DNA of 64,000 nt. Source: Flavobacterium nitrogenifigens (lineage in GTDB: Bacteria > Bacteroidota > Bacteroidia > Flavobacteriales > Flavobacteriaceae). Shown here one piece after another: positions 59,905 to 64,000 of the stretch. Position numbers and translations under genes: made by a program. Every line of letters begins with the position of its first letter. Within the stretch, counting starts at the first letter, position 1. Under the pieces are notes generated by a model. The model worked only from the letters and a program-made list of their open reading frames with translations, had not been told where the DNA came from and made no database searches. The stretch lies in NCBI RefSeq assembly GCF_003254565.1, contig NZ_QJRI01000164.1, forward strand, positions 1 to 64,000, in the 5' to 3' direction.

Positions 59905-62316
59905 ATGTTGAAGAATTGGACAAACATATTTGTTTATCATATAAAGAACAACAAATTCTTTACAGCCCTTAATATATTGGGCTTAAGTATAGGAATTGCA
60001 GGTTTAATCTTTGCCATTCTATACTGGAACGACGAACATTCTTACGATCAATGGAATCCTGAGAAAGATAAAATTTATACCGTAATGAACGATTTTGGAG
60101 GAGGAAATGTTTGGACATCAAACTCCCCGATTCCAGGAAGAATGTTAAGCGAAACTACTTCCTATTTAGACCAATACTGTTATTATAGATTGTATTACAC
60201 AAAAGAAACAATTCAATATAACGGAAAAATAGAATTGGTTGACAAAATTTTTTCGGCTCAAAGAAGTTTCTTTTCTTTTTTCCCTTTTGAATTTGTACGA
60301 GGAAATGCTAAAACAGCTTTTAGCGACCGCAACAGCATGGTTCTTTCTCAGGAAACGGCTTCGCGCATTTTTAAGAATGAAAATCCTATGGGCAAACAAG
60401 TTAAGTATGCTGATCGCATTTTTGTAGTTCGCGGTATTTATAAAACACCCGAAAAATCATCGATAATGCCTGCTGTAATTACTCCAGTTGTAGAAGATGA
60501 ATTAGAACAAAATAAGGATAATTGGGGCTTTAGCTACGGATTAATGCTTAAGCTAAAAAGACCAAGCGATACTACGGCTGTTATTCAAAACTTAGATAAA
60601 ATATTTCTCGAAAACAACTACAAAAAACAGGCAAAAGCTGAAGGATTATCTATTGAACAGTTTATAAAACAATATGGAGATCCTATAAAATCAAGGCTTC
60701 TTCCACTTTCAAGAGCAAGACTTTATCAGGGAAATTATGCTTTTCCTGAACAAAACGCCAATTTGCAGTTCTTAAAAATTGTAGTGGGTTTATCTATCTT
60801 AATTTTAATACTTTCAATTGTAAACTACATCAATATGGCTACTGCAAATGCGGTAAGACGTGCTAAAGAAGTTGGAGTTCGCAAGATAGTTGGCGCTTCA
60901 AAACCGCAAATTATTGCTCAATTTGTTTTTGAAACCACACTGATTACTTTATTTTCGGTTTTACTGGCAATGGTAATCGTTGAGCTTTCGCTTCCGTTTT
61001 ATAATGCTTTTTTAAATAAAAACTTAACGTTAATCGGAACTCAATTTTACTTTCAGCTTATTTTAATTTTCTTTTTTGTTATTATCGTTTCAGGAGTTTT
61101 TCCGGCAGTTTATATTTCAAATTTTGAAACGCTAAAAGTCTTAAAAGGCAATTTTTCTAGAAGCAAAAACGGTGTTTGGATTCGTAACGGAATGCTTGTT
61201 TTACAATTTTCTATTGCTACACTTTTCATTATCGGGTCGTTTATTGTTTATAAACAGGTAAACTTTATGATGGATAAAGATTTAGGTTTTAATGGCACTC
61301 AGGTTATGGACATTTCTTTTAAACCTCAAAAAGGAAAAAGTCAATACGAAAGGTATAAACTCATTAAACAAGAATTGCTGAAAATTAAAGGCGTTGAAGC
61401 AGTTTCTGCTGGAATGTTCTCTATTGGCAGCAACGAAAACTCTTGGCAAGGCCTTCATTATAAATCCAATAAAGAAGTCATAACACAGCAAATGCCTATG
61501 GATTTTGGACAATTAAATCTTTTAGGAATCCAAGTAATCAAAGGAAAAGACTTGAATCTTGAATTGGCAACAGACAGCATTTCGAGTGCTTTATTGAATG
61601 AAACCGCCGCAAAAACGCTTCAGGTAAAGGATCCTGTAAATCAAGATGTCACTTTTGGAGGAAAAAAATTTAAAGTTGTAGGTATCGTCAAAAACTTCCA
61701 TTACATCGGAATGGAATATAATATTGCTCCAATGATTTTTTTCCATATCAAAGCTTTTGACTGGATAGATAACGAGATGCGCTTTATTTCTGTTAAAATA
61801 TCTACCGATCAAATGCCTGAAACAATCGCTGCTATAGACAAATTCTGGAAATCTAAAGTCGATCAAGAATATCCTTTTGAGTATGGGTTTGTAGATAAAA
61901 ACTTTGCGAGAACTTATAAAAAATATCAAGATCAGAGAAACTTGTTTGCTTTACTGAATATTGTGGTAATCTTAATTGCCGTTTTCGGATTATTTGCTTT
62001 GGCTTCTTTTTCTATGGAAAGAAGATTACGCGAAATCGCCATTAGAAAAACACTCGGTGCGGAAACCAATATTTTGCTAAAAGAATTATCTAAACAGTAT
62101 GTCCTTTTCTGCGTAATTGGTTTCTTAATCGGAATTGTTCCTGCTTATTTATTAATGCAGAAATGGCTAGAAAACTTTGCTTCTCGAATCGATATTCCGT
62201 TTTTGCCATTCTTAGTTGCTTTTGTTTCGCTGCTATTTTTAACGCTGACGATTGTTTTGGCAAAAGCCTATCAAGTGACCAAAGTAGACGTTTTAAAATA
62301 TTTAAAATACGAGTAA
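59905..62316 (+). CDS. ABC transporter permease, MacB/FtsX-type
   Basis: The 803-residue protein has a first membrane segment (FFTALNILGLSIGIAGLIFAI), a large MacB-like periplasmic domain, an FtsX membrane block (around residues 290-420, including RRAKEVGVRKIVGASKPQII), a second periplasmic domain and a second FtsX block ending with RRLREIAIRKTLGAETNILL. This duplicated layout is typical for Bacteroidota. It follows the ATPase gene by 5 bases and precedes a paralogous permease by 32 bases. Confidence 0.93.
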   Translation: MLKNWTNIFVYHIKNNKFFTALNILGLSIGIAGLIFAILYWNDEHSYDQWNPEKDKIYTVMNDFGGGNVWTSNSPIPGRMLSETTSYLDQYCYYRLYYTKETIQYNGKIELVDKIFSAQRSFFSFFPFEFVRGNAKTAFSDRNSMVLSQETASRIFKNENPMGKQVKYADRIFVVRGIYKTPEKSSIMPAVITPVVEDELEQNKDNWGFSYGLMLKLKRPSDTTAVIQNLDKIFLENNYKKQAKAEGLSIEQFIKQYGDPIKSRLLPLSRARLYQGNYAFPEQNANLQFLKIVVGLSILILILSIVNYINMATANAVRRAKEVGVRKIVGASKPQIIAQFVFETTLITLFSVLLAMVIVELSLPFYNAFLNKNLTLIGTQFYFQLILIFFFVIIVSGVFPAVYISNFETLKVLKGNFSRSKNGVWIRNGMLVLQFSIATLFIIGSFIVYKQVNFMMDKDLGFNGTQVMDISFKPQKGKSQYERYKLIKQELLKIKGVEAVSAGMFSIGSNENSWQGLHYKSNKEVITQQMPMDFGQLNLLGIQVIKGKDLNLELATDSISSALLNETAAKTLQVKDPVNQDVTFGGKKFKVVGIVKNFHYIGMEYNIAPMIFFHIKAFDWIDNEMRFISVKISTDQMPETIAAIDKFWKSKVDQEYPFEYGFVDKNFARTYKKYQDQRNLFALLNIVVILIAVFGLFALASFSMERRLREIAIRKTLGAETNILLKELSKQYVLFCVIGFLIGIVPAYLLMQKWLENFASRIDIPFLPFLVAFVSLLFLTLTIVLAKAYQVTKVDVLKYLKYE

Positions 62317-62348
62317 ACTAACTCCACAAACCAAAAAACACCAATAAA

Positions 62349-64000
62349 ATGTTAAGAAACTGGATCAATATATTTATCTATCAATTAAAACACAGTAAAC
62401 TTTTTACTGCTCTCAATGTTCTTGGATTATCAATAGGAATTTCAGGCCTAATTTTCGCACTTCTATATTGGAATGACGAACACAGCTACAATGCTTGGAA
62501 TCCAGAGAAAGATCATGTTTATCAGATATTAGCGCAATTAAGCGATATGCCAGTTACTGCAAATAATCCTGTGCGTTTAAAACCTCATTTAGAAAATGAT
62601 CACAACGTAGAAACTGTTGTTTATGCAGATGAATGGTATCAAAAAGATAAAGTGGTTTACAATGGACAAAAGGAATTTGTAGACAAAATCATAAATGCCG
62701 AAAAAGATTTCTTCTCTCTTTTTCCTTTTGAATTTATATATGAAAATGCCAAATCGGCTATAAAAGACGAAAATAGTATTGCTATTTCAGAGAAACTTGC
62801 AGAACGTTTTTTTGGAAATAAAAACCCAATAGGCAAACAAATCAAATGTTTGGATTCTACGTTTACAATCTCAGGTGTTTATCGCATTCCTGGAAACTCA
62901 TCGATCGCACCAAACATAGTGATAAACCGCATGAAAGACTTGGCAGATCCTGCTAAAAATCCGGGTCTTTTTGTTCTAAAAGTATTAGTAAAACTAAAAG
63001 ATCCATCAAAAGTAGAATCTACTCGAAAAATGCTGGATCAAGTGTTTTATGACGAGGTTATTGTAAGAACCGCCAAACAAGCGGGTTTTACACCTGCAGA
63101 AATGGTCAAGAAAATGGGAAGTTTCAAGGTTTTGATGGAACCGCTTTCATCTGCCAGATTGCATTCTGTAACCGACGGTTATCCCGAAGGAAGAGGAAAT
63201 TATCAGTTTTTGGTAATTATGGCATGCTTGTCAGTTTTAATTCTTATTCTGTCCATTGTCAACTATATCAATTTGGCAACGGCAAATTCGATTAAAAGAG
63301 CTAAGGAAGTTGGAGTTCGTAAAGTATTGGGTGCTTCCAAAAACCAGATTGTTTGGCAATTCATTTTTGAAACCGTTTTGATGACTGCTTTTTCGGTTTT
63401 ATTAGCGTTAATGATTGTAGAAATTGCGCTTCCTTATTACAATTCTTTTTTAGAAAAAAATCTAAGAATAGTCGAAAGTCAATTTTATCTTCAGTTGATT
63501 TTAGTCTTTTTAATAACCATTGTGTTTGCAGGAATATTTCCAGCATTATATGTTGCTAATTTTGAGACTTTAAAAGTTTTAAGAGGCAATTATGCTCGAA
63601 GTAAAAGCGGCGTTTGGATTAGAAATGGAATGCTGATTTTTCAGTTTGCCATTGCTTCCTTTTTTATCATTGGTTCTGTAATTGTCTATCAGCAAATTAA
63701 ATATCTAAGCAACAAAGATCTTGGTTTTAAAGGCGATCAAGTTATGGCAATTTCGTTAAATCTGCCATCTTCGTATTATCAAGGAGAGAATGTTGGAAAG
63801 AACATTTTTGAAAGATATAATTCCATAAAGCAAGAACTTTCAAAAATTAAAGGCGTTGAACAAGTTTCAACTGGTCTTCTTTCTTTTGATGGAGCCGACG
63901 ATTCGCAATGGCCAATATGGTATCGAGATGTGCTTTTCAAACAAAAAGCCATCGGACTTGACTATGACATGCTAAATCTGCTTAATATAAAAGTAATAAA
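62349..64000 (+). CDS. ABC transporter permease, MacB/FtsX-type, partial at window end
   Basis: The frame starts MLRNWINIFIYQLKHSKLFT and runs open for 550 codons to the edge. It aligns along its length with the preceding permease (LNVLGLSIGISGLIFALLYW; KRAKEVGVRKVLGASKNQIV), so the two are tandem paralogues. Neither has its own ATPase in the window, so they may share the ATPase at 59190. The C-terminal FtsX block is not in view. Confidence 0.92.
   Translation, partial: MLRNWINIFIYQLKHSKLFTALNVLGLSIGISGLIFALLYWNDEHSYNAWNPEKDHVYQILAQLSDMPVTANNPVRLKPHLENDHNVETVVYADEWYQKDKVVYNGQKEFVDKIINAEKDFFSLFPFEFIYENAKSAIKDENSIAISEKLAERFFGNKNPIGKQIKCLDSTFTISGVYRIPGNSSIAPNIVINRMKDLADPAKNPGLFVLKVLVKLKDPSKVESTRKMLDQVFYDEVIVRTAKQAGFTPAEMVKKMGSFKVLMEPLSSARLHSVTDGYPEGRGNYQFLVIMACLSVLILILSIVNYINLATANSIKRAKEVGVRKVLGASKNQIVWQFIFETVLMTAFSVLLALMIVEIALPYYNSFLEKNLRIVESQFYLQLILVFLITIVFAGIFPALYVANFETLKVLRGNYARSKSGVWIRNGMLIFQFAIASFFIIGSVIVYQQIKYLSNKDLGFKGDQVMAISLNLPSSYYQGENVGKNIFERYNSIKQELSKIKGVEQVSTGLLSFDGADDSQWPIWYRDVLFKQKAIGLDYDMLNLLNIKVI

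Overview
The window looks like a chromosomal segment of a low-GC Bacteroidota, most likely Flavobacterium or a close relative. The evidence is the general AT richness, several promoters of the Bacteroidota type (TTTG, about 19-20 bases, TAnnTTTG), an STN/carboxypeptidase-regulatory outer-membrane type protein, LytS/LytTR two-component pairs, many small lipoproteins, and intergenic regions packed with palindromic repeats. I see no rRNA, tRNA, CRISPR array, transposase or integrase.

Layout. 0.4-2.4 kb: a VOC ring-cleaving dioxygenase and a hypothetical HTH-like protein. 2.5-8.2 kb (minus): a complete RND efflux operon (adaptor, HAE1 pump, outer-membrane factor), preceded by a LytTR regulator/kinase pair (8.8-10.7 kb) and a stand-alone FabH-type KAS III. 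12.3-21.4 kb: universal stress protein, DoxX-like protein, a second LytTR pair, a DUF1223 thiol protein, Ohr, an epoxide-hydrolase-like enzyme, a cupin and a retropepsin-like protease. 21.6-27.3 kb: a large repeat-bearing lipoprotein, OsmC, an alpha/beta hydrolase and OxyR. 27.7-31.8 kb: an AT-rich island with a MazG-like protein, a GIY-YIG/DUF2075 helicase/S24 fusion and a convergent PD-(D/E)XK protein. 32-35.4 kb: SDR/HxlR pair and an STN protein. 35.8-39.5 kb: gnd-zwf-pgl, the oxidative pentose phosphate operon. 40-41.7 kb: TPR lipoprotein. 41.8-44.4 kb: four small minus-strand genes, each bounded by copies of a structured repeat of about 110 bp. 45.3-51.3 kb: a second RND operon. 51.7-56 kb: Crp/Fnr regulator, SMR transporter, acetyltransferases, LysR regulator and EamA transporter. 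56.2-64 kb: an NtrB/NtrC-type pair divergent from an ABC exporter with tandem duplicated permeases; the last permease runs off the end.

How parts fit together. Three genes around the second LytTR pair (DoxX, epoxide-hydrolase-like enzyme, cupin) share one promoter design: two 13-mers repeated at 21 bp, ending exactly 33 bases before a TAnnTTTG box. The first RND operon has a degenerate version at the same spacing beside its own LytTR pair. This predicts two paralogous LytTR circuits, one for a small detoxification regulon and one for efflux. Ohr, OsmC and OxyR in the same 10 kb point to peroxide and electrophile stress.

The strongest candidates for something undescribed are the MazG / GIY-YIG-helicase-S24 / nuclease island, the repeat-bounded single-gene cassette array at 41.8-44.4 kb, and the nested small fold-back repeats, including 16-bp and 27-bp units that have inserted into other repeats.
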